Part shown: one piece after another, positions 1 through 8,807 of the stretch
How positions within the stretch are numbered: the stretch's first letter is position 1
Layout: every line of letters begins with the position of its first letter
Source of the DNA: Lewinellaceae bacterium
GTDB taxonomy: Bacteria > Bacteroidota > Bacteroidia > Chitinophagales > Saprospiraceae
Direction of reading: 5' to 3'
NCBI GenBank assembly: GCA_020636325.1
Contig: JACJYC010000003.1
Coordinates: forward strand, 372,001-436,000
DNA: 64,000 bases
Notes under the pieces: generated by a model
Told to the model about the DNA's origin: nothing
The model's input: the letters and a program-made list of their open reading frames with translations, nothing else
Databases searched by the model: none
Made by a program: the position numbers and the translations under genes

Positions 1-1176
1 CCCCCATCCGCGGTTGGTCTGCCCGACAAACAAAGACCCGTCCTTGCCCCACGCCATTCTCAGCACCCCGGACCGGAACCCTTCGCGGAAGGCAAAGGCG
101 GCACCCTGGTACACGCCCTTGACCTGCTCGAGGAACACCCGGTCGATCTTGCTTTGCCCCTGATCGCCGACAAAGATCTGGCCGGCGAACGGGCCGAAGC
201 TTCCGTTGGTTTCGTCGGTGATGATCTCCGAGGTGGAAATTCCGAGGATGCCGTGCGGCAACCAGACGGCCGGCGTTTTTACCGAAGGGACCTCTTCGGC
301 CACCTTGAACAGGGGCGTCGGGATCTCATCCTCTATGTTTTCGGGTTTGACGGGATCTTTTCCTTTGGGCGTAAGGCGCGGGTTCACCCGGTAGTAAATA
401 TCGTTGTAAGTGACCTTGACGGGCGATTCGGGCCGGCCGGTCCAGCTCAATCCGGCGGGGTGACCGGTGAAGTCGCCTTTATTGACCGGCATGATGAAAC
501 CGGATCCCATCCAGTCGCCCTGGTTGTCGCCGTAAAAGAACTGGCCGTTGACCCAGCCGATGCCGCAAGGCGACCGCATGCCCGTTGCCCAGGGCTCCAT
601 TTCGCCTTCCGGGGTGATGCGCATGGTCCAGCCGCGCCAGGGGACCCGGCTTTCGCCGCGCCACCACTCCTGATTGCCGAAAGCGACGTTGCCGGTGACA
701 AAAAAGCTGCCGTCCGGGGCAATTTTAGGGCCGTAGGAGTATTCGTGATAATGGCCTGACAGCGGCCATTGATAAACGGTTTCGAATACATCCGCGCGGC
801 CGTCGCCGTCGGTATCTTCGAGCCGGGTGAGCTCGCCGCGTTGCGCCATGTACAAGGAGCCGTCCTTGTAGGCCAGGCCCAGGATTTCGTGCAGCCCGGA
901 TGCGAATTTCCGGAAATTGGGATATTGCCCGTTCTTCATGTACGGATTCTCGATAATCCAGACTTCTCCGCGGCGGGTTGAAACGGCAATGTCGCCGTCG
1001 GGCAGGGTAACCACGCCGCCGCCTTCCAGCACTATGTCTTCGGGAATGGGGATGGAGATCAGTTTGAAATAGTCGCTTTCAGTGGGCAGCAGGGCCGGTT
1101 TGTCCAGTTGCCCGGCGGCACAGGTCAGCGCCAGGCAAAATAAAAGGGTTGAAATATATGGATAGGCGGTTTTCAT
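1..1176 (-). CDS. Sugar-dehydrogenase-like beta-propeller protein, partial (3' end outside window)
   Basis: I translated this from an ATG at 1176; the frame stays open to base 1, so 392 codons are seen and the C-terminus is missing. The product has an N-terminal signal peptide (MKTAYPYISTLLFCLAL) and then repeats of the soluble glucose/sorbosone dehydrogenase or PQQ-type propeller class, such as 'LEGGGVVTLPDGDIAVSTR', 'GLAYKDGSLYMAQRGELTRL' and 'ITPEGEMEPWATGMRSPCG'. Family knowledge suggests a periplasmic or secreted dehydrogenase-like protein, often fused to a cytochrome c domain that would lie beyond the edge. It starts 19 bases after the stop of the DUF1080 gene at 1196-3028 and is probably cotranscribed with it, which suggests a joint role in sugar-derivative metabolism. 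The substrate is unknown. Confidence 0.75.
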   Translation of the reverse strand, partial: MKTAYPYISTLLFCLALTCAAGQLDKPALLPTESDYFKLISIPIPEDIVLEGGGVVTLPDGDIAVSTRRGEVWIIENPYMKNGQYPNFRKFASGLHEILGLAYKDGSLYMAQRGELTRLEDTDGDGRADVFETVYQWPLSGHYHEYSYGPKIAPDGSFFVTGNVAFGNQEWWRGESRVPWRGWTMRITPEGEMEPWATGMRSPCGIGWVNGQFFYGDNQGDWMGSGFIMPVNKGDFTGHPAGLSWTGRPESPVKVTYNDIYYRVNPRLTPKGKDPVKPENIEDEIPTPLFKVAEEVPSVKTPAVWLPHGILGISTSEIITDETNGSFGPFAGQIFVGDQGQSKIDRVFLEQVKGVYQGAAFAFREGFRSGVLRMAWGKDGSLFVGQTNRGWG

Positions 1177-1195
1177 CTTGCATGCATTGATAGAA

Positions 1196-3028
1196 TTACC
1201 AAATCAGTTCGTATTCTACGGCGTTTCCGCTGAACGGAATGAGGAGTTCCTCACCGCCGCCGGAAGCCCTGACCATGGGTTTGGCGGCTGATTTTTCAGG
1301 CGTGCGCACATAATAGCGCCCGTCGACGCGGAACAGGTTCTTTTCCAGGGGTTCGATGGTTGTTCCTTTCCCCGCGCGGGCGTACAGGGCGCCCTGCGGC
1401 TGACCGGAAACCAGTATCCTGCGCGTGAACCGGCCGTCTGCCGGGCTGACCTGGTCATCGAAAGAAGCCCCGTAGGCCTGAAAGGTGAAGGTCGGCTCAC
1501 CAGCCGGATTCAGTCGGTATCCTTTCGGCCGGAAGCCTTCGGTTTGGCCCAGCGTGTCCGGCCAGGCCTGGTTCTCATTGGCAAGAACGGCAACCGCCGG
1601 AGCGTCCAGAAGGTGCAATACGCTGCCGCGGGCGCGGGAGCTGCCGTCGCCGCGATCATTCCACATCGGCGTTGCATCCAGGAAACCGCCGCGCCATACC
1701 TGGAAAACCGTTCCGTACGACAGGTCGTAACCGAAGCAGGAACCGTTGGGAAAACCCACATTGGCGGCGTGGGTGATCCGGTGGGCCTTCTGACCGTCAC
1801 CCGGATTGAAATCGACGAAACTCCGGGTGATGACGGGATCTTTTTCAAAATCGATGAAGATTTGTCTGGACAGGCTGCCGATGGGTTCGGAACCGGGCGC
1901 ATGGAGCGGCTGCCGGCGGATGCCCGGGCCGCTGATGTAGAAAGCCAGGCCGTTGGGCATCCAGGACTCCATTTTCACGTAGAATATTTCCACCTGGTGA
2001 ACGCCTGCGGAGAGTTGGAAGTCGACCTGCCGCCCGCCCCAGGATTTTTCAATAACGGTCTTACCGTCAATCCGCACGTTGCCGCGGCCATAAAAATTAA
2101 AGTCCAGGTGGTATTCGCCCGCAACAGGGATTTGCAGCGGTCCGTTGAAAAGCAGGGCGAATTTCTCGTTTTCCGTGCAGACTTCCTGGGTCAGGACGGC
2201 CGTTGTTCCCTTTTTCACGGGTTTAAGGTCGCCGGGGCCCGTAATCTGGTCGTTCCCTTCCACGAAGTATTGTGCGTAGGTCATTTCACCCAGCGACAGC
2301 GGGGGCAGGTTGTAGTTGTCAATGCGGATATTCCTGAAGGCAACGGGTCCGTGATCACCCTGGAGTCGCAGCGGGCCGGTGGGTTTTTCTTCGCCCCAGG
2401 CGCCGCGCGTCGGGCCGGTCAGTTCGAGGTTCTCATGGATGACCACACCGTTCATGATCACCCAGATCAGGCGGGCGTTGGCTGTTTTCCGGCCGTAGGC
2501 GTCGAAGCGGGCCGCCTGAAAGGAAATATCCATGGTTTGCCAAAGCCCGGGGGCTCTGGCGGCATTTATTCGGGGCGCATAGCCTTCAAACCCTTTTTTG
2601 CCCTCCGGCCTGGCTTCATCCCATCGTTCATAAACCCCGCCGCAATCGCTGAACCTGGGGTGGGCTGCTGCCCAGCTGTCGAATAGCTGGATCTCATACA
2701 ACCCCTGAAGATAGATCCCGGAATTGGAGCCCCTGGCCATCATGAATTCCAGATGAAGGTCAAAGTCGCCGTACTCGCCGGCTGTCCGCAGGTCTTCTCC
2801 GTGTTTGCCGCCCGGATCATTGACCAGGATCCCCTTGCCTTGTTTGAGCTTCAGGGATTCGTTTTTATCCAGGTCGGCGGTGACATTTCCGGCAATTTTC
2901 CAATTACCGGACGGCGCCTGGAAAAAAGAAAGATCGTCGAGCGGGACGTTGCCCGAAGTTTGAGCGGAAAGGAATGACAGGGCGCCAGAAATGAAAACGG
3001 CTATCCCTGCAAGGCGCATGATTCGCAT
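1196..3028 (-). CDS. Secreted DUF1080 (3-keto-disaccharide hydrolase-like) protein with PA14-like domain
   Basis: The frame opens at 3058, but the ATGs at 3028 or 3019 place a proper signal peptide (MRLAGIAVFISGALSFLSAQ) at the N-terminus, so 3028 is chosen. Domain order: a DUF1080/laminin-G-like fold at about residues 35-240 with the typical 'RGSNSGIYLQGLYEIQLFDS' motif; a PA14-like beta sandwich at about 280-385 ('VAGEYHLDFNFYGRGNVRID'); and a C-terminal domain containing 'HRITHAANVGFPNG' and 'FLDATPMWNDRGDGSS', a module usually seen beside PQQ-type dehydrogenases. It lies 19 bases upstream of such a propeller gene, so the two probably act on the same substrate in the periplasm. The exact reaction cannot be read from sequence. 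Confidence 0.75.
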   Translation of the reverse strand: MRIMRLAGIAVFISGALSFLSAQTSGNVPLDDLSFFQAPSGNWKIAGNVTADLDKNESLKLKQGKGILVNDPGGKHGEDLRTAGEYGDFDLHLEFMMARGSNSGIYLQGLYEIQLFDSWAAAHPRFSDCGGVYERWDEARPEGKKGFEGYAPRINAARAPGLWQTMDISFQAARFDAYGRKTANARLIWVIMNGVVIHENLELTGPTRGAWGEEKPTGPLRLQGDHGPVAFRNIRIDNYNLPPLSLGEMTYAQYFVEGNDQITGPGDLKPVKKGTTAVLTQEVCTENEKFALLFNGPLQIPVAGEYHLDFNFYGRGNVRIDGKTVIEKSWGGRQVDFQLSAGVHQVEIFYVKMESWMPNGLAFYISGPGIRRQPLHAPGSEPIGSLSRQIFIDFEKDPVITRSFVDFNPGDGQKAHRITHAANVGFPNGSCFGYDLSYGTVFQVWRGGFLDATPMWNDRGDGSSRARGSVLHLLDAPAVAVLANENQAWPDTLGQTEGFRPKGYRLNPAGEPTFTFQAYGASFDDQVSPADGRFTRRILVSGQPQGALYARAGKGTTIEPLEKNLFRVDGRYYVRTPEKSAAKPMVRASGGGEELLIPFSGNAVEYELIW

Positions 3029-3122
3029 GTTGGTCAATTCGATTTGTTCACGGGCCAAAGCTAGCCATCCCTTTCAAAAAAGCAAATAAGTATGGACCAA
3101 AAATTAGCTTCCCGCTTTCAAC

Positions 3123-4910
3123 TCAGCCTTTTTCGGGCGCCACGGCGGGGATTTCAGGAATAATCGCCGGGGGCGGCGGCGGTTTGATGCTGGGAAAGGA
3201 CAACCTGCCGCTGATCGGTCTGGAGGCCTTTGACATGCCCCGTTTGGTTTGCAGCAAAAATTCAAAGGAGAGGTTATAATTGATCATATGCTGATCGTCG
3301 ATCAGATCGAGGGGATAAGTGTCCAGGCTTTCGACCGTCAGCCAATACTGGCGCCTTGGGGCGTCGCACCGGATATTGGCCAGCCGCACCGGGATTTGCT
3401 GCTCATTGCGCTGCACCACCAACCGGGAGACCTCGGGCAAGGTGGCGTAATCCACGGGGTTTTCGTAATCCTCCAGGTCGACGCTGAAGGTCCATTGGAA
3501 GGCAAATCGCCGGTCCTCCTTTTTGGTCAGGTCGAAATAACCGTTGTTCAGGGTGGCAATCGGGTGGGCGCTGGTGGGGATATCCTCCTCGATGTAGAAC
3601 CGGATATACTCGCCGCCGACGGGATAGCGGCTTCTGACCTGGTAGGCTACCTTTATCCTGTCGGGCCGGGTACCCAGCGGGCCGGTGAAATGCTCGGACA
3701 GCGGCCGGCCGGTGACCGTGAATTTGCAGCCGAAATTGCCGTTTGCCGGGTCGCCGTACGATTCGGTCCGCAGCTCCGGCGAACCCTGGTAGACGCCCGG
3801 GCGGACATTTTCCAGCATCCAGAAATTATCCGTCATTTCCCTGGGAATGCCGTCTACGCTGAAGGAGTGCCGGTGTTCGGCGCTTTCGGACATGAGCGGG
3901 AAGTCTTTGGACAACTGGACATCGGGGCGTTGAGCGGAAAAATAGGCGGCTATCTGGGTCGGTGAGGGCAGCGGCGTGAACAGCATCGACCGCGTATAAT
4001 CCGGGTTGAAATCGGCGTAAACGATGGTTTCCCAGTCGGTGCCGTTAAAGGAATTTGAGCTTGATTTGCCCTTTCCGAACTTGTTGCTGATCTTGGCCGA
4101 AAAAGGCAGGCTGACGTTGACGCCCACTTCAGCGTCCCATTTGCGGTTCTCTTCGGCCGTGGTGATGTGCTTGACCATGACCCCCTCGAATTCCCGCAGG
4201 TAGTAGGCCTTGTTGACGTATTCCGGATTATCCCGGTAAAACCGCCAGAGCTGCATCATGGCCTCGTTCGAGCGCCAGTCGTTGGATTCGAAGGCGATTT
4301 TCAGCGGGGAGAGGAAGGAGCCGGAAACGGCAACCACATTGGATTCCCTTCGGTCATCAGTGGCCAGTGCGGTTTTGAACGCGGAATAGGGCGGTTCGAT
4401 GCCGGCATCCAGGGAGGCTTTCAGGTAGCCGCTGCAGTTTTTGGTCAGGATGAAAGAATCGAAATTTTCATCGGGGTCGATCAGAAACTGATTGGGTATG
4501 CCGTTGGAGGTGAATACCTTGCTTTGGCTGTAATTGATATCGGAAAACGGCCGTTGGGTCTCGTCATAGGTGAAGATGTAATTGAGCAGTCCGCCGCCGC
4601 GGATATCGGCTGTTTCCACCTTGGTGCGCAGATCCCGTTTACCCAGGAACTTGCTCATGTCTGCCGGCACAAAATCCCGTTTGGTGTCGGAAATGGAAAA
4701 ACCGCAGTAGTCGGTATGTTTTTTAAAGATCCGCTGAAGGGCGTAGCCGAGCGAAATCCTGGAATACACCCGTTGCGGCGGCCAATCCTCATTGCGGAGT
4801 TCTTCCAGTCTGTCCTTGTATTTGCTTGCCCTTTGAGCCGTTAACGCATTGGCGGAGCAAAAAATACCTAAAACCGCTATGATCAGACACGGTAAAAGTT
4901 TATTACTCAT
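3123..4910 (-). CDS. Secreted protein of unknown function (595 aa)
   Basis: The open frame reaches 4970, but the ATG at 4910 gives a clean signal peptide (MSNKLLPCLIIAVLGIFCSA...LTAQ), so it is preferred. I do not recognise the family. The mature protein is mixed alpha/beta, with a region at about 240-300 ('WDAEVGVNVSLPFSAKISNK') followed by a Ser/Asn/Lys-rich linker, and it ends in a proline-rich tail (IKPPPPPAIIPEIPAVAPEKG). The C-terminal half ('IKVAYQVRSRYPVGGEYIRF', 'TLPEVSRLVVQRNEQQIPVR') looks like beta-sandwich structure. It stands alone between divergent spacing of 64 bases (toward the DUF1080 gene) and 141 bases (toward the glycosyltransferase). A secreted or periplasmic location is inferred from the signal peptide only. 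Confidence 0.6.
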   Translation of the reverse strand: MSNKLLPCLIIAVLGIFCSANALTAQRASKYKDRLEELRNEDWPPQRVYSRISLGYALQRIFKKHTDYCGFSISDTKRDFVPADMSKFLGKRDLRTKVETADIRGGGLLNYIFTYDETQRPFSDINYSQSKVFTSNGIPNQFLIDPDENFDSFILTKNCSGYLKASLDAGIEPPYSAFKTALATDDRRESNVVAVSGSFLSPLKIAFESNDWRSNEAMMQLWRFYRDNPEYVNKAYYLREFEGVMVKHITTAEENRKWDAEVGVNVSLPFSAKISNKFGKGKSSSNSFNGTDWETIVYADFNPDYTRSMLFTPLPSPTQIAAYFSAQRPDVQLSKDFPLMSESAEHRHSFSVDGIPREMTDNFWMLENVRPGVYQGSPELRTESYGDPANGNFGCKFTVTGRPLSEHFTGPLGTRPDRIKVAYQVRSRYPVGGEYIRFYIEEDIPTSAHPIATLNNGYFDLTKKEDRRFAFQWTFSVDLEDYENPVDYATLPEVSRLVVQRNEQQIPVRLANIRCDAPRRQYWLTVESLDTYPLDLIDDQHMINYNLSFEFLLQTKRGMSKASRPISGRLSFPSIKPPPPPAIIPEIPAVAPEKG

Positions 4911-5051
4911 TTTTGAATCGTTGTCATTTGCAAAACAGAACGCAGCCGAAGGTCGGTTGTTACAGCACAAATTGCAGAAATTATAAATATAACGAAAGTT
5001 TTTGGAAAATTTCGGGTTCAGGATAAAAATCGCGGAGAGCGGCGCCTTTCA

Positions 5052-6731
5052 TCAGTGAGCAATAACGATTTTCGCGGCGGAACTATTATATCCGGGGGGC
5101 AAATCTCCCATGGCGATGCCCATAGAAACCCGGTACTCTCCCGACATCCGGGCGGGAATGACCGCCGTTGCAGACAGCTCAACTCCGGCGCCGGAAGGCC
5201 AGGTCTTGCGTTCAGGTTGCACCTCCAGCATCCGGATGGCGCCGTGATCCCTGGGAACGTCAAAGATGATCCATAGGGAAAGCGGCATATCTCCCCGGTC
5301 AGGATAAATATCAAAAGGGTAGGGGTTGGTCAGTTTCACGGGCAGGTGCAGCGTATCGCCCGGGCGGTAGGTCGCGTCCGGAATTGCAAATTCCAGCTTC
5401 ACCTGCCGGGCCACCTGCAGGCTGTCCACTTTTTTGATCCTGAAGGTATTCAGCGGAGGTTTGATCTCGCGGGCGCCGCGGACCCGCCAGTCGCCCTGGC
5501 CGATGATCCAGACGGACCGGTTTTGCAGATCCCTTTCATCGCCCCACAGGTCAAACTGGCTGGGCCGGTAATAGAGGTCGGTCAGGGTATAGGCTTTTTT
5601 CCCGGTCTGGAAGGTGAACTGCGCCGGGCTTCTGTAGGAATTCTGGAATACGACGGGCGTGTTGCCTGCAATGCTGTCCACAGGCGCAATCCAATCCCAT
5701 TTTTCAAGAGGGTTTTTGACCCCTGGAAGGTGAAGCATCAACCCGGTGCGGGCGATCATCAGCAAAACAAAACCGGCAACCGCCATTTTCCGGACCAGCG
5801 CTGAGCCCTGGTTCGGCGGGCGGTACCTGTTCCAGAGGATCAGCACAATGGCCGGCGTCAGGGCGGCCGTCCATTGGGGTTCGACGTGGCCTTTGCCGGT
5901 GGAATACAGGAAGAATGCCCAGAAACCGATGATCATCCAGCGGCAGGCTGCCTCAATCCCCTTGGTTCCGGCTTTCACCGAATGATAAACGGCGCGGATA
6001 ATGAAAGGAAATAACAAGGGGCTGAAAACCAGAAACTGATTCAGCAGGTAGTTCAGGGTGTACTTCAGTTCATACAGGTCGTCGCGGCCGCCCAGCAAAT
6101 GGTACCGGATGGAAATGAAATCGTGGCGGTACTGCCAGTTCAGGTGCGGCATATACAAGGCCAGCGCGATCAAACCCGCACTGACCCATTTCAGGTCGAG
6201 GATTTTCCGCCAATACGGCAACAGGGAAAACCCGATGACGAGGAGGCCGTGGTATTTGCTGTAGAGCAAGCCGGCCATGGCCGCTGCCAGGAGCAGGGCA
6301 AATTTCCAGTTGTTATGGCGCAGCAGGCCGTCCAGCGCCCAAAGGTATGCCGCCGTAAAAAAGAGCAAGGGGCTGTCCGGTGTGGCAATGAAACCGAAAA
6401 CATGGAAAAAGGGCATGGCCGCCAGGAGGGCGAAGAAGAACAAAAGACCGGCTCTGTCCGTTGGCGAACCTGCCAACCGGCGAAGCAGTCCGAAAGCGAC
6501 CAATTGGAGGACGGGGAAGAAAAATCTGGCCCCGAAAGCCCCCGGGAAGAGGGCCTGACCCGCCCTGATGAAGAAGGCGGTCATCGGGGGGTGGTCGAAA
6601 TACCCCCAATCCAGCCTGGCGGCATAAAGCAGGTAATAGGCTTCATCCGGATCCAGGGGCAACCAGGCCGCCTGGATCCAGTTGAATGCCAGCCATGCCG
6701 ACGCAAAATAAAAGACGTTACGACTTGACAA
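5052..6731 (-). CDS. GT39/ArnT-type polyprenol-phosphate glycosyltransferase
   Basis: 559 aa; the first half is a multi-pass membrane protein of the PMT_2 (dolichyl-phosphate-mannose-protein mannosyltransferase-like) superfamily. The first periplasmic loop carries the family acidic motif 'PLDPDEAYY', followed by 'DWGYFDHPPMTAFFIR', the usual loop-1 signature. About ten hydrophobic helices extend to about residue 345. A soluble C-terminal part (about 350-559) includes a beta-sandwich ('GDTLHLPVKLTNPYPFDIYP'), which is larger than in many relatives. The enzyme should transfer a sugar from a lipid carrier to a lipid or protein outside the membrane; the acceptor is unknown. The start is a TTG at 6731, so it overlaps the end of the META lipoprotein gene by 14 bases, consistent with translational coupling. 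Confidence 0.8.
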   Translation of the reverse strand: MSSRNVFYFASAWLAFNWIQAAWLPLDPDEAYYLLYAARLDWGYFDHPPMTAFFIRAGQALFPGAFGARFFFPVLQLVAFGLLRRLAGSPTDRAGLLFFFALLAAMPFFHVFGFIATPDSPLLFFTAAYLWALDGLLRHNNWKFALLLAAAMAGLLYSKYHGLLVIGFSLLPYWRKILDLKWVSAGLIALALYMPHLNWQYRHDFISIRYHLLGGRDDLYELKYTLNYLLNQFLVFSPLLFPFIIRAVYHSVKAGTKGIEAACRWMIIGFWAFFLYSTGKGHVEPQWTAALTPAIVLILWNRYRPPNQGSALVRKMAVAGFVLLMIARTGLMLHLPGVKNPLEKWDWIAPVDSIAGNTPVVFQNSYRSPAQFTFQTGKKAYTLTDLYYRPSQFDLWGDERDLQNRSVWIIGQGDWRVRGAREIKPPLNTFRIKKVDSLQVARQVKLEFAIPDATYRPGDTLHLPVKLTNPYPFDIYPDRGDMPLSLWIIFDVPRDHGAIRMLEVQPERKTWPSGAGVELSATAVIPARMSGEYRVSMGIAMGDLPPGYNSSAAKIVIAH

Positions 6732-7212
6732 GGAATATCTTACCGTTGGATGCTGTAATCACCAGACGCGTTTCTGCGGCCTGGGTATAGGTTTGAGCAT
6801 TCTTCAACAATTCAAAGAAACGGGACTCCTGGGTCATCAGGCCGTCGCAGTGCATCCGTCCGGAAGCCAATTCAGAAAAAGAGATCTGACCGCCGGTTTC
6901 AACTGTAAAACGGCTGTGGTAAGGATTGCAGCTGCCTTTGCCGGAGGCTTTCCCGCGATCGAGGACCAGGGATACTTCGGAATCTTTATACAGCGCCATG
7001 TTCTGGCCGTTGTATTCCATGGATTCCAGCGTGTATTTGCCGTCAATCTCGCTGGGTTCGCCGGTCGGCTCGGGATCAACAGCGCCTTGCGGCACCTCCT
7101 GAGGCTCGGCATTTTGCTGGTCGGCAGGCTGACTGTTGTCAGCGGGTTTGTTCTGGCAGGCAACCATCAGCAAACAGCAGGCAAACAGTGGAAATAAATA
7201 TTTGGTCATCAT
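6718..7212 (-). CDS. META-domain lipoprotein (HslJ-like)
   Basis: 164 aa. The N-terminus is a lipoprotein signal (MMTKYLFPLFACCLLMVAC), so the mature protein is lipid-anchored at a Cys in 'LMVAC', followed by an acidic Gln/Pro-rich linker. Residues from about 55 to the end form a META domain: 'IDGKYTLESMEYNGQ', 'GKASGKGSCNPYHSRF', 'SGRMHCDGLMTQESRFFELL' and 'LVITASNGKIFL'. META domains occur in envelope-stress proteins such as HslJ; the biochemical role is not settled. Its ATG overlaps the stop of the upstream RsiV-like gene (7209-7212), and the glycosyltransferase overlaps its end, so the three genes form one operon. Confidence 0.85.
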   Translation of the reverse strand: MMTKYLFPLFACCLLMVACQNKPADNSQPADQQNAEPQEVPQGAVDPEPTGEPSEIDGKYTLESMEYNGQNMALYKDSEVSLVLDRGKASGKGSCNPYHSRFTVETGGQISFSELASGRMHCDGLMTQESRFFELLKNAQTYTQAAETRLVITASNGKIFLVKS

Positions 7213-8018
7213 TTTTGAGTTTTAATCCATTCAGGCTTTAAAATACCTCCCAGGTGGTCGTAAGGAATCGTGAATTCGGTCGGCCCGGAAGCGTATGAAG
7301 CCACTTCATATGGGTTGTAAAAGAAATACAATCCTTCATTGCCCAGGGCAAAATTTTCGGGGAGGGTGAACCCTTGTCCCCAGAAAAAGTCGGTTTCGTC
7401 AAAATCCTGGCCGTCCATCAGGTTGCGGACTTCCCGGAATTTCACCTGCACGAGGGCTTTCAGCTTGTTCATATCCGCCGTGATGTCCTCCAGGGACAGG
7501 GTTTTTCCGCTGGACAGGTCGAAGTTGAGCAGCGAAACAAACGAATTGGGGTGGGCGCCGCCCATATAAGAATACGTTCCGATCGAAACAGAGGCCCATT
7601 TTTCAGTGTTGCTGAGCACTTCGCCGGATACGGCTACTTCCCAGGGCAGGCTGTAGTCCGGGCTTTCCCGGAGTTGGTCCTCGTATTCCCTGATGAGTCC
7701 GGACGCTATGCTGTCCATGCTCGGAGGGGTTGCTCCAGGCTCAACGGCAAAGACGTCCATACTGTTGCGGACCCTGAATTGGATGGAATCGTTGATCAGG
7801 CGCGCAATTTCTGCGGGTTCCCCGCCGGCGACGGGATAACTGACCGACATATTCAGGCATTTGCTGGAATCAGCGGCACAGCCGGGCGAATGCCATTCAG
7901 CGGAAGATTTGTCGAAGCGGATAGCCTGATCGGCACCCTGTTTGTCAGCGGAAGGTCCGCAGGCTGTCAATGCGCCTGCAAGCGCGGCGAATAGAAAGCA
8001 GTTTGAGATTCTGTTCAC
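7209..8018 (-). CDS. RsiV-like lipoprotein (DUF4163/DUF3298)
   Basis: 269 aa from a GTG at 8018. It has a lipoprotein signal (MNRISNCFLFAALAGALTAC). The middle region matches the DUF4163 pattern ('LNMSVSYPVAGGEPAEIARL'). The C-terminal half matches DUF3298: 'ASVSIGTYSYMGGAHPNSFV', then 'LLNFDLSSGKTLSLEDI', and an ending 'EFTIPYDHLGGILKPEW'. In Bacillus RsiV the homologous region binds lysozyme; here it is a free lipoprotein with no anti-sigma helix, so a sensing role is only an analogy. First gene of the META/GT39 operon, with a TAGCTTTG -7 box just upstream. Confidence 0.85.
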   Translation of the reverse strand: MNRISNCFLFAALAGALTACGPSADKQGADQAIRFDKSSAEWHSPGCAADSSKCLNMSVSYPVAGGEPAEIARLINDSIQFRVRNSMDVFAVEPGATPPSMDSIASGLIREYEDQLRESPDYSLPWEVAVSGEVLSNTEKWASVSIGTYSYMGGAHPNSFVSLLNFDLSSGKTLSLEDITADMNKLKALVQVKFREVRNLMDGQDFDETDFFWGQGFTLPENFALGNEGLYFFYNPYEVASYASGPTEFTIPYDHLGGILKPEWIKTQK

Positions 8019-8064
8019 AGGTCGAGAATTTAGTAGCGATTATAGCTTTTCCCGTTTCGGGCTG

Positions 8065-8072
8065 CAAAGCTA
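8065..8072 (-). promoter_or_regulatory. Bacteroidota -7 promoter box for the RsiV-like/META/GT39 operon
   Basis: On the minus strand this reads TAGCTTTG, an exact match to the Bacteroidota -7 consensus TAnnTTTG, about 47 bases upstream of the GTG start at 8018. No clear TTTG -33 partner is visible at normal spacing. Confidence 0.5.
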
Positions 8073-8104
8073 CCAAAAGAACGTTATATATGGCTTTTTC
8101 ATTT

Positions 8105-8797
8105 TTATCTTGAGCGTAATAAATCGCCTAAATGCTGGACGCCCCGGTTTCGGAGTCTGCTGAGGAGTTTAAGCAAGAGGGTTGCGGTGATAAAGGCGTC
8201 TCCCGCTGCGGTATGGCGATCGCTGGGTCTGATCCGGTATTGTTTGCAAAGGTCGTCCAGACTGAGGGGGCCGGCAGGATAAACCGGGCCGGAAACAGGA
8301 TTGACCCGTTTGGAAAGGGCGCCTGTATCGACCCGTTTGTTTTTTAATCCCGATCCGGTCAACGGCTTGAGGGCCTGGTTGATGACGGCAATATCGAAAC
8401 CCACGTGGTGCCCGACCAGGATGCTGTTGCCGATCATCCGGACAAATTTTTCCAGGGCTTCCCTTTCCTCCAGGTCGTTGGGCCTTTCTTTCGGCAGGAT
8501 GCCGTGGATGACAACAGCAGGGCTCGTATTGCTGTCGTGCCGGGCTATGGTGCATTCAAGTGAACCGGAAATGTCGATCTGCCAATTGCAGACCCGGACG
8601 GCCCCGATGGACAAGATCCGGTCTTTGGCGGGGTCCACGCCTGTGGTTTCGGTATCAAAAACGACGAAAGGGACCTCATGGATCGGCGTTTGGGCGGGCA
8701 GCGGCGTGCGGAATAGCCGCAGGTAGTCCTTCCAGAAGGCCGGGCCGTCGCCTTCGGGTTCCGCATTTCGTTTTTTGTTTGATCTGAAAAACCACAT
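8105..8797 (-). CDS. DnaQ-like DEDDh 3'-5' exonuclease
   Basis: 230 aa from the ATG at 8797 (a TTG three codons upstream is also open). The exonuclease fold shows all three Exo motifs: Exo I 'FVVFDTETTGVDPAKDRI', Exo II 'LVGHHVGFDIAVINQAL' and Exo III 'DRHTAAGDAFITATLLL' with the DEDDh histidine. It is about the length of stand-alone epsilon-like exonucleases, with a basic N-terminal tail (FFRSNKKRN). It follows the cNMP/CBS/DUF294 gene by 10 bases. The pairing of a DUF294 nucleotidyltransferase-like protein with a DnaQ-family exonuclease recurs in other bacteria, so a functional link is plausible. It is not the replicative epsilon subunit by context. Confidence 0.88.
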   Translation of the reverse strand: MWFFRSNKKRNAEPEGDGPAFWKDYLRLFRTPLPAQTPIHEVPFVVFDTETTGVDPAKDRILSIGAVRVCNWQIDISGSLECTIARHDSNTSPAVVIHGILPKERPNDLEEREALEKFVRMIGNSILVGHHVGFDIAVINQALKPLTGSGLKNKRVDTGALSKRVNPVSGPVYPAGPLSLDDLCKQYRIRPSDRHTAAGDAFITATLLLKLLSRLRNRGVQHLGDLLRSR

Positions 8798-8807
8798 GGC
8801 CGGCAAT

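Noticed and set aside
3123..4910. MACPF/pore-forming identity for the unknown secreted protein
   Set aside because: No MACPF signature was found; the amphipathic segment alone is not enough.
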